Part shown: piece after piece, positions 8,524 through 17,562 of the stretch | Layout: every line of letters starts with the position of its first letter | How positions within the stretch are numbered: the first letter of the stretch is position 1 | Assembly (NCBI RefSeq): GCF_001439915.1 | Contig: NZ_LMBW01000005.1 | Span: 7,340 to 71,339 of the forward strand | Source of the DNA: Fredinandcohnia humi | GTDB lineage: Bacteria > Bacillota > Bacilli > Bacillales > Bacillaceae_L | DNA: 64,000 nt | Direction of reading: 5' to 3' | Notes under the pieces: generated by a model | The model's database searches: none | What the model was told of the DNA's origin: nothing | Seen by the model: only the letters and a program-made list of their open reading frames with translations | Position numbers and translations under genes: made by a program

Positions 8524-11500
8524 TTAATATAACCAAACCTTCATTAATGAAATGAGTTGATCAGGGTTAATTGGTTTGACAATATAATCTGAAGCCCCTA
8601 CCTCCATACACTTCTCGCGGTCTTCCTTCATGGCCTTCGCTGTCAATGCAATTATTGGTAGTGAGGTAAAATCGGAAAACTCTCTAATCCTTTTAATTGC
8701 TTCATAGCCATCCATCTTAGGCATCATGATATCCATTAACACAAGGTCTATGTCTGGTTGTTGTTGCAATGATTCAATTCCTTCAATTCCATTTTCAGCA
8801 AATACTACATCCATACCGTACATTTCAAGAATACTTGAAATCGCATATACATTTCGGACGTCATCATCGACAAGAAGAATTTTCTTCCCAAGAAGTCCCC
8901 TATGGTCCTTAACGGAACTAGTTGAAGGTATTTCTGTTATTTCTTTAATTGAGGATTTGCATTCTAAAAGCAATGAAATCTCTTCCTTCAACCTTTGCGG
9001 TGATTGCTCATCCTTAATGATGATTCGATGAACATATTTGTTTAAGAAAATTTCCTCTTTTGAAGATAAATCACGCCCTGTATAGACTAAAACTTTAACA
9101 TCATCATGATGATGGGAATTCTTAATTTTGGCTAATAAATCAAATCCATTCGTATCCTGTAACCCTAAATCTAAAATAATGTAGTCAAAGGAATTGACCT
9201 TTAATTCCTCAATTGCTTCGTGCCCTGAAGAAACAGCTTTAATAATGATGTCCATAGAACCTATATATTCCATAAGAGCATTTCGTTGTAAGAGATCATC
9301 GTCAATAATTAAGAGTCTTTTGATTTGGCTATTTTCATCGACAACTGGAACTTCTTTAGAATCTATTGACGTTTTTTCGCTTTTTGGCAATGGTATAATT
9401 GACAGTTCAGCTGATGTGGCAATCTCCTTAATTGCATCGTGCTGACCCGTTCCATGTTGGTATTCCCCTACAATAAATGTAAAGGTACTCCCTTTTCCTT
9501 CTTCACTCTGTAAAATAATGTTTCCACCTAAAAGAGAAGCAATTTCCCTCGTTATCGATAATCCTAATCCAGTTCCTCCATATTTACGGCTAGTTGTACC
9601 ATCTGCTTGCTGAAATGCTTCAAAAATAAGACCTTGCTTTTCGGCTGCAATACCAATGCCACTATCGGTTATAGAAAAAGCAAAATTGGGCTTTCCATTG
9701 GTTTTCGGATAGGAGGAAATTTCTAATTTAACTTCTCCTACATGAGTGAATTTAAAAGCATTTGATAATAAATTTCTTAATACCTGTTGAATCCTTTGTT
9801 CATCATTATACAGATTAGAAGGAAGACCATTCTTCACATCAATCGTAAACTTTAGACCCTTTTCATTTGCGATTGGTCGGAAGCCTCTTTCTGCAAAATC
9901 AGCTAAATCCTCAATTGCTATTTGACTCGGATTTACATCCATTTTTCCTGATTCAATCTTTGCTAAGTCCAGGATATCATTAATAAGTGCTAGTAAATCA
10001 TTACCTGCTGAGTAGATTGTTTTCGAATATTCTACCTGTTTTGCGGATAAATTACCATCCGCATTATCCGTTAATAGCTTTGATAAAATGAGTAAGCTAT
10101 TTAATGGTGTTCTTAGCTCATGAGACATATTTGCAAGAAACTCAGACTTATATTTTGAACTTAAAGCAAGCTGTTTTGCTTGTTCCTCTAGCTCCGCTCT
10201 TGCCGCCTCTACTTCTCTATTCGTTTGTTCAAATCTCTTATTTTGATCTGCAAGGTTCTTTGCCTTTTCTTCTAAATCTGCATTTGTTTGTTCAAGCTCC
10301 TCTTGTTGAACTTGAAGCTTTTCCTCTGACTGACGAAGGGCTTGTGTTTGTTCCTCAAGCTCTTCATTCGTAGCTCTTAGTTCCTCTTGCTGTGCCTGTA
10401 ACTCTTCAGATTGTGCTTGAACTTCCTCCATTAAAGTTTGAGATTCCTCAAGTAATGTAGCGAGTCTAATTCTTCCCATCACACTTTCGATGATGATGCC
10501 TAGACTATTCATCAATTCTTCAAGAAAGCTCTGTTGAGTATGACTAAAAAATTTGAAAGAAGCAATCTCGATAATTCCCTTCACATCCCCCTCAAAAACA
10601 ACCGGTAATACGTATATATTTAGAGGTGATGCCTCGCCTAAGCCTGAACTTATTCGTACATAGTCTGAAGGGACATCCGTTAAAATAATCGAGGATTTTT
10701 CAAGAGCTGCTTGACCAATTAACCCCTCACCCAAACGGATGATATTAGAGATATTCTTACGTTCCTTAAATGCATAGGATGCAAGAAGTTTAAAAGAGGC
10801 TTGCTCATCCTCATTTTTCTCCATATCCTTGACATAAAAAACAGCATGGCTAGATTCTACTAATGGTACCGTCATAGAGAGAAAAGTTTGTGCTAACGTC
10901 TCTAAGTCATTTATACCAGTTAGACTTGTCGTGATTTCTGCAATATTTGATTTTGCCCATGTTAACTCTTGGTCTATTTTCTTTTGTTCTTGTAACGAAT
11001 CAGTCATTCTATTAAATGAGCTTGCTACTTCATCAATTTCATCATTGGCAATCACTTCAACCTTTGTACTAAGGTTAGCACTGCCATTCGCTACTTGCTT
11101 CATAACAGTTGAAACCTTATTTAACTTTGAAGATAGTGTCCAAATACTCTTTGATAGAAGGCTCATGATTAAGATAACGCTAATAATTAAGATAAGTGCA
11201 CTGATTATGAGTTCACGTTGAAACCCGGAAATGACATTGTTTAATGACAATTCCTGTGCTTCTTCTAAAGAATCTGTTATTTCTGAAAGAACCTCAAAAA
11301 ATTGTTCATGGTGTTCGACTGAACTCTCATCAATTAATTCTAGAGCTTCAGCTTTTTTCCCGGAATTCACAAGATTGATTAACTCAGCTTGGTAAGCATT
11401 AAAGTCAGCATTTGTATCTTTAAGTTTCTGCACTAGAATCTTTTGTTCCTCGGTTTCAATCTTTTCCTCGAGTAACGCGATATTTGTTAAAATAGATTGA

Positions 11501-11757
11501 TTCAATTCCTGCAATTTTACGATTTCTTTTTGAATCGTTTCCTCATCATTAAAAAGTACGAGATTCCGAAGACGGATCCCTTCATCCTTTATTCCACGAT
11601 GAGTTTCTTCTGCTAGAATTGTTAATTCATAGTTCGACTGTAATGTGGTATTCATTTTATTAAGACTCGAAACTTGAGACATCCCAATCGTAATAAGAGC
11701 GATGAGAAGAATGGGTAATGTACTAAGCCCTAATAATAATTTTGTTCTAATCTTCAT
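8524..11757 (-). CDS. Membrane hybrid histidine kinase with GAF and two REC domains (RsbK-like)
   Basis: A 1077-residue protein. In order: membrane helix (about 7-26), helical extracytoplasmic sensor of CHASE3/4HB type (about 27-180), second helix (about 182-202), HAMP (204-255), GAF (275-425), a long Gln/Glu-rich coiled coil (430-540), HisKA with phospho-acceptor His in FLANMSHELRTPLN, HATPase with GGTGLGLSI, REC1 (LLIIDDDLLQRN) and REC2 (ILLVDDDVRNVY; LMDIMMPKMDG). It overlaps no neighbour but is tightly spaced with CheR (21 bp) and REC-GGDEF-EAL-LuxR (25 bp). The order resembles RsbK of the B. cereus group, which has one REC. Probable output is phosphotransfer to the adjacent REC protein. 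Confidence 0.88.
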   Translation of the reverse strand: MKIRTKLLLGLSTLPILLIALITIGMSQVSSLNKMNTTLQSNYELTILAEETHRGIKDEGIRLRNLVLFNDEETIQKEIVKLQELNQSILTNIALLEEKIETEEQKILVQKLKDTNADFNAYQAELINLVNSGKKAEALELIDESSVEHHEQFFEVLSEITDSLEEAQELSLNNVISGFQRELIISALILIISVILIMSLLSKSIWTLSSKLNKVSTVMKQVANGSANLSTKVEVIANDEIDEVASSFNRMTDSLQEQKKIDQELTWAKSNIAEITTSLTGINDLETLAQTFLSMTVPLVESSHAVFYVKDMEKNEDEQASFKLLASYAFKERKNISNIIRLGEGLIGQAALEKSSIILTDVPSDYVRISSGLGEASPLNIYVLPVVFEGDVKGIIEIASFKFFSHTQQSFLEELMNSLGIIIESVMGRIRLATLLEESQTLMEEVQAQSEELQAQQEELRATNEELEEQTQALRQSEEKLQVQQEELEQTNADLEEKAKNLADQNKRFEQTNREVEAARAELEEQAKQLALSSKYKSEFLANMSHELRTPLNSLLILSKLLTDNADGNLSAKQVEYSKTIYSAGNDLLALINDILDLAKIESGKMDVNPSQIAIEDLADFAERGFRPIANEKGLKFTIDVKNGLPSNLYNDEQRIQQVLRNLLSNAFKFTHVGEVKLEISSYPKTNGKPNFAFSITDSGIGIAAEKQGLIFEAFQQADGTTSRKYGGTGLGLSITREIASLLGGNIILQSEEGKGSTFTFIVGEYQHGTGQHDAIKEIATSAELSIIPLPKSEKTSIDSKEVPVVDENSQIKRLLIIDDDLLQRNALMEYIGSMDIIIKAVSSGHEAIEELKVNSFDYIILDLGLQDTNGFDLLAKIKNSHHHDDVKVLVYTGRDLSSKEEIFLNKYVHRIIIKDEQSPQRLKEEISLLLECKSSIKEITEIPSTSSVKDHRGLLGKKILLVDDDVRNVYAISSILEMYGMDVVFAENGIEGIESLQQQPDIDLVLMDIMMPKMDGYEAIKRIREFSDFTSLPIIALTAKAMKEDREKCMEVGASDYIVKPINPDQLISLMKVWLY

Positions 11758-11782
11758 TTATAGGGTCCTTTCTGCGTAACGA

Positions 11783-13864
11783 TTATTTACTTGTCAGTGG
11801 CTCTCCCAACTCAAAGCATGTTTGATAGACTAATGCAATGGCCTGAACACGGTCAGTAACATTTAATTTTTGGAAAATCCTTGTTATATGATTTTTCACG
11901 GTATGTTCACTAATAAATAGTTTTTCAGAAATTTCTTTATTGGTTAACCCTGCTAAAAGCAACTCAAACACGTCCATTTCTCTAGCTGTAATCGAAAATG
12001 TATCCTTTTTGATTTGGATTGCAGCACTGATCATTTTAGGATTTTGAATCGCTCCAAGGTTATTTAAATCTCCAATTGGAGGTAAATCATTTGAAAAAGT
12101 ATTCCCATCCTTTATCGTACAAGTGTTCTCATTATAGATTGACAGAAACTCTTCGAATTTATCAGGGGCTAAAGGAGGGCTTAAAAGATAGCCTTGAATC
12201 TCTTCACACTTAAATTTCCGTAGGGCTGCCATTTGCTGCTCTGTCTCTACCCCTTCAGCAATCACCGTCATATTCAAATTATGAGCTAGGGAAATGATTG
12301 CCTCTGTCAATACTGTGTCATCAGGTGAGACTCCGGTGATTTCATCAATAAATGTTTTATCAATCTTTAATGCATGAATCGGGAAACGTCTTAAATAGCT
12401 AAGAGACGAATAACCTGTCCCGAAATCATCAATACTTACCTTGACTCCCATTTCATTTAATTGATTGAGTGTTTTAGCTACTACAGCTTCGTTACCTAAG
12501 ATGACTGATTCAGTGATTTCAATTTCAAGCATCTTTGGACTTACGTTATATTCAACTAAAATCTGGTTGATTTTTTCTACTAATTCCTTTTGGAGAAAGT
12601 GCTGTGCAGAAAAATTAACTGCAATCCTTTTAGGTGTTAAGCCCATTTCTGTCCAAGTATTTATTTGCTTGCAAACAGTTAGCAGAACCCACTCTCCTAA
12701 TTCAATGATTTGACCTGATTCTTCTGCCAATGGGATAAATTCACCAGGAAGGATCGCTCCCCATCTTGGATGATTCCAACGCAATAAAGCCTCAGCACTC
12801 TTAATTTTTCCTGTCTCGATTTCCATGCGAGGTTGAAAAACAAGTGAAAGTTCATTTCGTTCAATCGCTTTACGTAAATCGTTTTGCATAATAAATAAGC
12901 GATAGGATTGAAGATTCATTCCAGAGTGATACACTTTATAGTTATTTTTCCCTTGTTCTTTTGCACGGAATAATGCCGTGCCCGCGTTCTTAATAAGGGT
13001 AACAGGGTCTTCTCCATCATAAGGAAAAATACTCAATCCAATGCTTGCAGTAAAAAACAATTCATAGTGATCAATGTAGAATGGTTCATTAAAGGCATGA
13101 TATATCTTGCTAGCAATTTCTAGTGTTTCCTCACGATCTGTATTCGGTAAAATAATGGAGAATTCATCTCCACCAAATCTTGCAACAAGGTCTTCATTTC
13201 TAACCGTTGTTTTTAATCTTTTCGAAATTTCTTGAAGCACTCGATCACCTGTATTAAAATCAAGTGAATCGTTTACATACTTGAAGTAATCAATATCTAA
13301 AAGAATAACCCCAATTTCTTGATTCATTTTTTTTGCTTCGGTTACCCATAAAGCTAATTCATCCTGAAACATTCTTCGATTGGGTAAACCTGTTAAATAA
13401 TCATGTAATGCAATATATTCGATTTCACTATTTTTTTTAGACAATAATTCTGTTTGCTTCATTAACTGTTTTTTTATTTTATAGATTTCGACAAAGCCAT
13501 CAACTTTAGCTTTTAATACAATAGGATCAACAGGTTTAAGGATGTAATCAATTGCCCCAACGGAATATCCCTTAAAAATATGATCCGAATCCATATTATT
13601 AGCCGTGATAAATAATATTGGAATATTTTTTGTTTTCTCACGTGCTTTGATAATTTTGGCTGTTTCTATCCCATCAATTCCTGGCATTTGAACATCCAAT
13701 AATATAACAGCAAACTCGTATTTCAATAAATACTTTAACGCTTCTTCTCCAGAATAAGCTTTAATTAAGTTATAATCCTCTCTTTCAATAATAGCTTCCA
13801 AGGCTAATAGATTCTCCGGGCGGTCATCCACCAAGAGAATATTTATTTTTTTCACCGATGTCAT
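11783..13864 (-). CDS. REC-GGDEF-EAL-LuxR response regulator
   Basis: A 693-residue protein with four domains. REC: ILLVDDRPENLL and acceptor Asp in LLDVQMPG. GGDEF: RFGGDEF intact, preceded at the right distance by RNED, a product-inhibition I-site. EAL: EALLRWNHP, DDFGTGYSSLSYL and AEGVET all present, so phosphodiesterase activity is plausible. C-terminal LuxR HTH: TAREMDVFELLLAGLTNKEI and SEHTVKNHI. Phosphorylation could therefore steer c-di-GMP turnover and DNA binding in one molecule. I favour the ATG at 13864 (GGGGTG before it); an ATG at 13897 adds 11 residues. It is the first gene of the kinase-CheR unit. Confidence 0.88.
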   Translation of the reverse strand: MTSVKKINILLVDDRPENLLALEAIIEREDYNLIKAYSGEEALKYLLKYEFAVILLDVQMPGIDGIETAKIIKAREKTKNIPILFITANNMDSDHIFKGYSVGAIDYILKPVDPIVLKAKVDGFVEIYKIKKQLMKQTELLSKKNSEIEYIALHDYLTGLPNRRMFQDELALWVTEAKKMNQEIGVILLDIDYFKYVNDSLDFNTGDRVLQEISKRLKTTVRNEDLVARFGGDEFSIILPNTDREETLEIASKIYHAFNEPFYIDHYELFFTASIGLSIFPYDGEDPVTLIKNAGTALFRAKEQGKNNYKVYHSGMNLQSYRLFIMQNDLRKAIERNELSLVFQPRMEIETGKIKSAEALLRWNHPRWGAILPGEFIPLAEESGQIIELGEWVLLTVCKQINTWTEMGLTPKRIAVNFSAQHFLQKELVEKINQILVEYNVSPKMLEIEITESVILGNEAVVAKTLNQLNEMGVKVSIDDFGTGYSSLSYLRRFPIHALKIDKTFIDEITGVSPDDTVLTEAIISLAHNLNMTVIAEGVETEQQMAALRKFKCEEIQGYLLSPPLAPDKFEEFLSIYNENTCTIKDGNTFSNDLPPIGDLNNLGAIQNPKMISAAIQIKKDTFSITAREMDVFELLLAGLTNKEISEKLFISEHTVKNHITRIFQKLNVTDRVQAIALVYQTCFELGEPLTSK

Positions 13865-14108
13865 CCCTACACCCCAAAATAAACATATTTTCGACATTTC
13901 TCTTTATAGAATATCATACTTAATGTTTGGGTGGAATTTGAGATAAGTGTAAAATGTACTAGATTTATCCATTCATAACAAAATAATAAATTGAACTCCT
14001 CTCTTTTTTAGCGTATTACCACTGTCACTTTTAATATTAATTAGATATTTGTTTCCAATAAGTTAGAGGATGGGGATTCCTAAAGAAGACACACTAATAT
14101 ACTTAAAA

Positions 14109-14147
14109 GAAAAACCATCGCCCGTTCAACTAGGCGATGGTTTTTCT
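14109..14147 (-). terminator. Terminator ending the upstream signalling unit
   Basis: AAAACCATCGCC (14111-14122) pairs with GGCGATGGTTTT (14133-14144) and the minus strand continues into T. It lies behind the 963-residue kinase and separates the two transcription units of the island. Confidence 0.8.
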
Positions 14148-14261
14148 ACTTTCTTTCTTCGACCAACCTTTTTTAAACAAGTCTGTAAGAGTCACTGGTC
14201 GAAAAATATAGGCGTGATAATAGATATCAGTTTAATATCATGTTAATACATTAAGTATTCT

Positions 14262-17153
14262 TTATTTTTCATTAATTGTTTCATACGGAACCATAATTTG
14301 CCCATTTTTTTCATTTTCTAAAAGTGTTTGCATGATTAGTTTTGACAATTGACTTGGTTTATATGGTTTAATGAGATATTCCTTTGCACCAAGAGAAAAA
14401 CCAATTTCTTTTTCATCAAGGGCAGATGAAACAAAGATAGGAATGTTTTTTAACTCTTTGTTTTCGTTCATTTCTTTCATGATACTCCACCCGTCGGTTC
14501 GGTCTTCAAGCATAATATCTAATACAACGGCATCCGGTGGATCGTTTTTCATTTTTTCTAGTGCTTCTTCACCACGTGTAAATTGCTCTACATAGAACCC
14601 ACAATCATGCAGTTCATGTTTTAACAGTTCTGAAAGGTTTAGATCATCTTCAACCACCATGATCTTATAACGATGATTGGAGACATCACTAGAATCTTCA
14701 TCTTTACGAATTTCTTTGTTTCCTGTTTGAACTTTTACACGAGGAAATTGAGTTGTAAACGTGGTGCCCTTCCCATATATGGAATCTACTTTGATTGAAC
14801 CACCATGTGCTTTGACAATTTCTTTTACAAGTGAAAGACCAAGGCCGGTACCACCAATCCTGCGCCGATCTGAATTATCCACCCTGTAAAATGGTTGGAA
14901 TAAGTTGGGAAGAGCATCTTCAGGAATACCAAGTCCTTCATCCATAATATCAACAGAGACCGTCCGCTTATTTCCATAAAGACGGATATTGATGTTTCCT
15001 CCGTTTGGAGAATATTTGATGGCATTATTCAGCAAGTTAGTAAATACTTGTTCCATCTTATTGTGTTCACCCAGTATGACCGCTTCATCCAATTCATCTG
15101 AAAAAGTGATGTTGTGTACTGTTGTATTGACTTGTTGAAGTTCAATCACATTTTGTAAAACTGTTTTTATATTGATGAAGTTTTTCTCATATGTTTGTCT
15201 TCCTGATTCCATTCGTTGAATATCAAGAAAATCATTGATAAGGGCAGTTAATCTTTTCGCCTCATTGTAGATCGTTTGTAAATATTTAGTTTTCCTCTCG
15301 GGTTTCAGATCTTTCGTAAGTAGCAATTCTGTAAAGCCTAGAACGCTTGCCAATGGTGTTCTTAATTCGTGGCTAACAGTGCTTACTAGTTCATTCTTCA
15401 TTTGTGTAATTTCAAATTCTTTTGTTATGTCCCGATGGACGAGTAACGAACCAAACTCTTCGTCACCATGCTTTTTAGTTCTACAATACACCCTAATGAC
15501 TTGTTTACTATCCTTTTTCCTATATATAAATGAATGCTCTTTTTCTGGTTGATGATTTGCAGCCTTAATTAATTCGTCTAGAGACTCAATAAAATGATTT
15601 TCTTGTACTTGATCAGCCATCAATTGGCTCCATTGACTCCAAGTTAAACCTAATAAATTTTCAATCTGTATACCATTGAAAGTTTTATACAAAATTTGAT
15701 TAACCTGAACGATTTCCCTATCCTTATTGAGTAACTGTATTCCTTCTTCAACCGTATTTAGAATATCTTGGTTTAATTTCCTATCGTCTTCTGACTCTTC
15801 AAACATCTTTATTTTTTCGAGATAAATGGCGATCTGTTTGGAAAGTGTTTCATATTCGTTTATTTCACTTGTTGAAAAAGGAGTACCCAATCTTGTATAT
15901 ACCATGATGGCTATCACATGAGAATCTGACACAATAGGTAAATACAAATCATAACCATATTGGATCACATCATGATAGCCCTTTTCCCCGGGATGCTGGT
16001 CGCGCTTAATTACATTTGCTTTTTTTTCAGCAGCAACCCGCTGTATAAGGCCGCTATCCAAATGATTTCTAAATTGATTGATTCCCTCTTCAGAAAGACC
16101 AATGGAAGCAAAGGAGTCTTCATGTAAAAAAGTGATGATCCCTTTATCAGATTTGGTCACTTTCACCATACTTTTAACAATGCTTTGTAACACGTCCTTT
16201 TTATCAAGTGAAGAAGAAATACCATTAATTAAATCGTTTCTTGTCTTCAATTTTTGCTCATTTTCTGTTAAAAACTCAAGAGTCGCTCTTAGTTCTTGTT
16301 GTTGAGCCTGAAGCTCATCTTGTTGGGCTAAAAGTTCTTCGTTATGGGCCACCAAATCTTGTTCTTTATCTTGAATACTTTTCGCCATTTTTTGAAAAGC
16401 AATTAATAATGTACCCAATTCATCTTTACGTTTGGCATCAGCTTGGATCACAGCATCCCTGCCAGCTGCAATTTCATTTGCAGAGAAAGTAAATTCTGAC
16501 AAAGGTCTACTAATTTTCATAAAAAACCTTCTTATTACCAATAGAATAAGAATGAAAAATGCGATAATCAGTATATAGAAGCTGTCTATTATGAGACGGT
16601 TCTTCTCATTAAATGTATCTGCATTCATTGTAAGTTCCTCATCAAGTAAAGTACGAAACTCATTCGTTTGATTGAAATAACCTTTTACCTTTGAATAGAT
16701 ATAATCGTCGATCATATCTACTCTTGGATGATCCGTTTTTCCATATACATCTATAACTTTAGGAATCACAGCAGAGTAATAATAATCTATAAATCCTTCC
16801 ATTTCACGAAAATATAATCTTTCATCTTCCTCTACAAGTAGTGTTCGTAATTCATCTTTCTGTGCGTTTAGCCTACTAGCTTGGTTATCAACCGTTTCAG
16901 GATTATCAGGTACTTTAAAAGATAAAGAGTTTCCCACTATTAAAATATCTGCATTAAAATTTTCATAAATAGTACTAATTATATCTTGTTTGTTTTCAAT
17001 ACTTTCCCTTTGACCAACATATTCATTTTGAATATTTTTTTGAAAATGAAATAAAAATATAGTACCCGTTATAAAAAAAAGAAAACAAATTCCCATCAAA
17101 CCGAGTACTTGACGGGATATAGATTTGTTAAAGTAATCAATTACTGCTTTCAT
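14262..17153 (-). CDS. Membrane hybrid histidine kinase (HAMP-GAF-PAS-HisKA-HATPase-REC)
   Basis: A 963-residue protein with two membrane helices (about 17-37 and 190-210) bracketing an extracytoplasmic sensor. HAMP (211-265), a Gln/Glu-rich coiled coil (268-310, NEELLAQQDELQAQQQELRA), GAF (310-450) and PAS (465-585) follow. HisKA shows STVSHELRTPLASVLGF and HATPase GGTGLGLSLVKE. The C-terminal REC has MVVEDDLNLSEL and VVLDIMLEDRTDG. The start ATG follows GAGG and overlaps the preceding single-REC gene by 17 bp, so the two are translationally linked. The coiled coil is very like that of the kinase at 8524, suggesting shared descent. The ligand is unknown. Confidence 0.88.
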   Translation of the reverse strand: MKAVIDYFNKSISRQVLGLMGICFLFFITGTIFLFHFQKNIQNEYVGQRESIENKQDIISTIYENFNADILIVGNSLSFKVPDNPETVDNQASRLNAQKDELRTLLVEEDERLYFREMEGFIDYYYSAVIPKVIDVYGKTDHPRVDMIDDYIYSKVKGYFNQTNEFRTLLDEELTMNADTFNEKNRLIIDSFYILIIAFFILILLVIRRFFMKISRPLSEFTFSANEIAAGRDAVIQADAKRKDELGTLLIAFQKMAKSIQDKEQDLVAHNEELLAQQDELQAQQQELRATLEFLTENEQKLKTRNDLINGISSSLDKKDVLQSIVKSMVKVTKSDKGIITFLHEDSFASIGLSEEGINQFRNHLDSGLIQRVAAEKKANVIKRDQHPGEKGYHDVIQYGYDLYLPIVSDSHVIAIMVYTRLGTPFSTSEINEYETLSKQIAIYLEKIKMFEESEDDRKLNQDILNTVEEGIQLLNKDREIVQVNQILYKTFNGIQIENLLGLTWSQWSQLMADQVQENHFIESLDELIKAANHQPEKEHSFIYRKKDSKQVIRVYCRTKKHGDEEFGSLLVHRDITKEFEITQMKNELVSTVSHELRTPLASVLGFTELLLTKDLKPERKTKYLQTIYNEAKRLTALINDFLDIQRMESGRQTYEKNFINIKTVLQNVIELQQVNTTVHNITFSDELDEAVILGEHNKMEQVFTNLLNNAIKYSPNGGNINIRLYGNKRTVSVDIMDEGLGIPEDALPNLFQPFYRVDNSDRRRIGGTGLGLSLVKEIVKAHGGSIKVDSIYGKGTTFTTQFPRVKVQTGNKEIRKDEDSSDVSNHRYKIMVVEDDLNLSELLKHELHDCGFYVEQFTRGEEALEKMKNDPPDAVVLDIMLEDRTDGWSIMKEMNENKELKNIPIFVSSALDEKEIGFSLGAKEYLIKPYKPSQLSKLIMQTLLENEKNGQIMVPYETINEK

Positions 17154-17511
17154 TCAGTATATCCTCAACTAATTCTAATAGATTCATTGGACTAAATGGT
17201 TTCGCCATAAAATAATCGGCGCCTGCTTGTTTAATTTTTTCTTGTTCATAAGATTGGCTTTTAGCGGAGAGCATCAAAATTTTCGTATGTTGGTTTGTTT
17301 CTGCAGTTCTTATCTTTTCTATAATTTCAAGACCAGTATAAACTGGCATCATATAATCCAAAATGATCAAATCGTAATGGTTGTTTTCCAATAAATCCAC
17401 AGCCTCACCACCATCTGCTGCTTCTGCAATCGTATAACCTTCGTCTTCAAACGTATCAACGATTAACATGCGTAGGACTTCTTCATCTTCAGCTAATAAA
17501 ATTTTCTTCAA
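17137..17511 (-). CDS. CheY-like single-domain response regulator
   Basis: A 124-residue REC domain with AEDEEVLRM (acidic pair), acceptor Asp in LIILDYMMPVYTG, LSAKS and the conserved Lys in FMAKPFSP. There is no output domain, so it probably shuttles phosphate between the hybrid kinase, whose gene overlaps its 3' end by 17 bp, and the HPt protein encoded just upstream. The start appears to be TTG at 17511, preceded by GGGGTG at good spacing; no in-frame ATG lies near the REC N-terminus. Confidence 0.85.
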   Translation of the reverse strand: MKKILLAEDEEVLRMLIVDTFEDEGYTIAEAADGGEAVDLLENNHYDLIILDYMMPVYTGLEIIEKIRTAETNQHTKILMLSAKSQSYEQEKIKQAGADYFMAKPFSPMNLLELVEDILNESSN

Positions 17512-17562
17512 TTGATAAACACCCCATTATTTTTGTACACGAATTGATATAAGTTTAACAAA

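Noticed and set aside
7636-11757. Classical chemotaxis operon
   Set aside because: CheR is present, but there is no CheA, CheW, CheB or chemoreceptor; the kinase is a hybrid with its own receivers.
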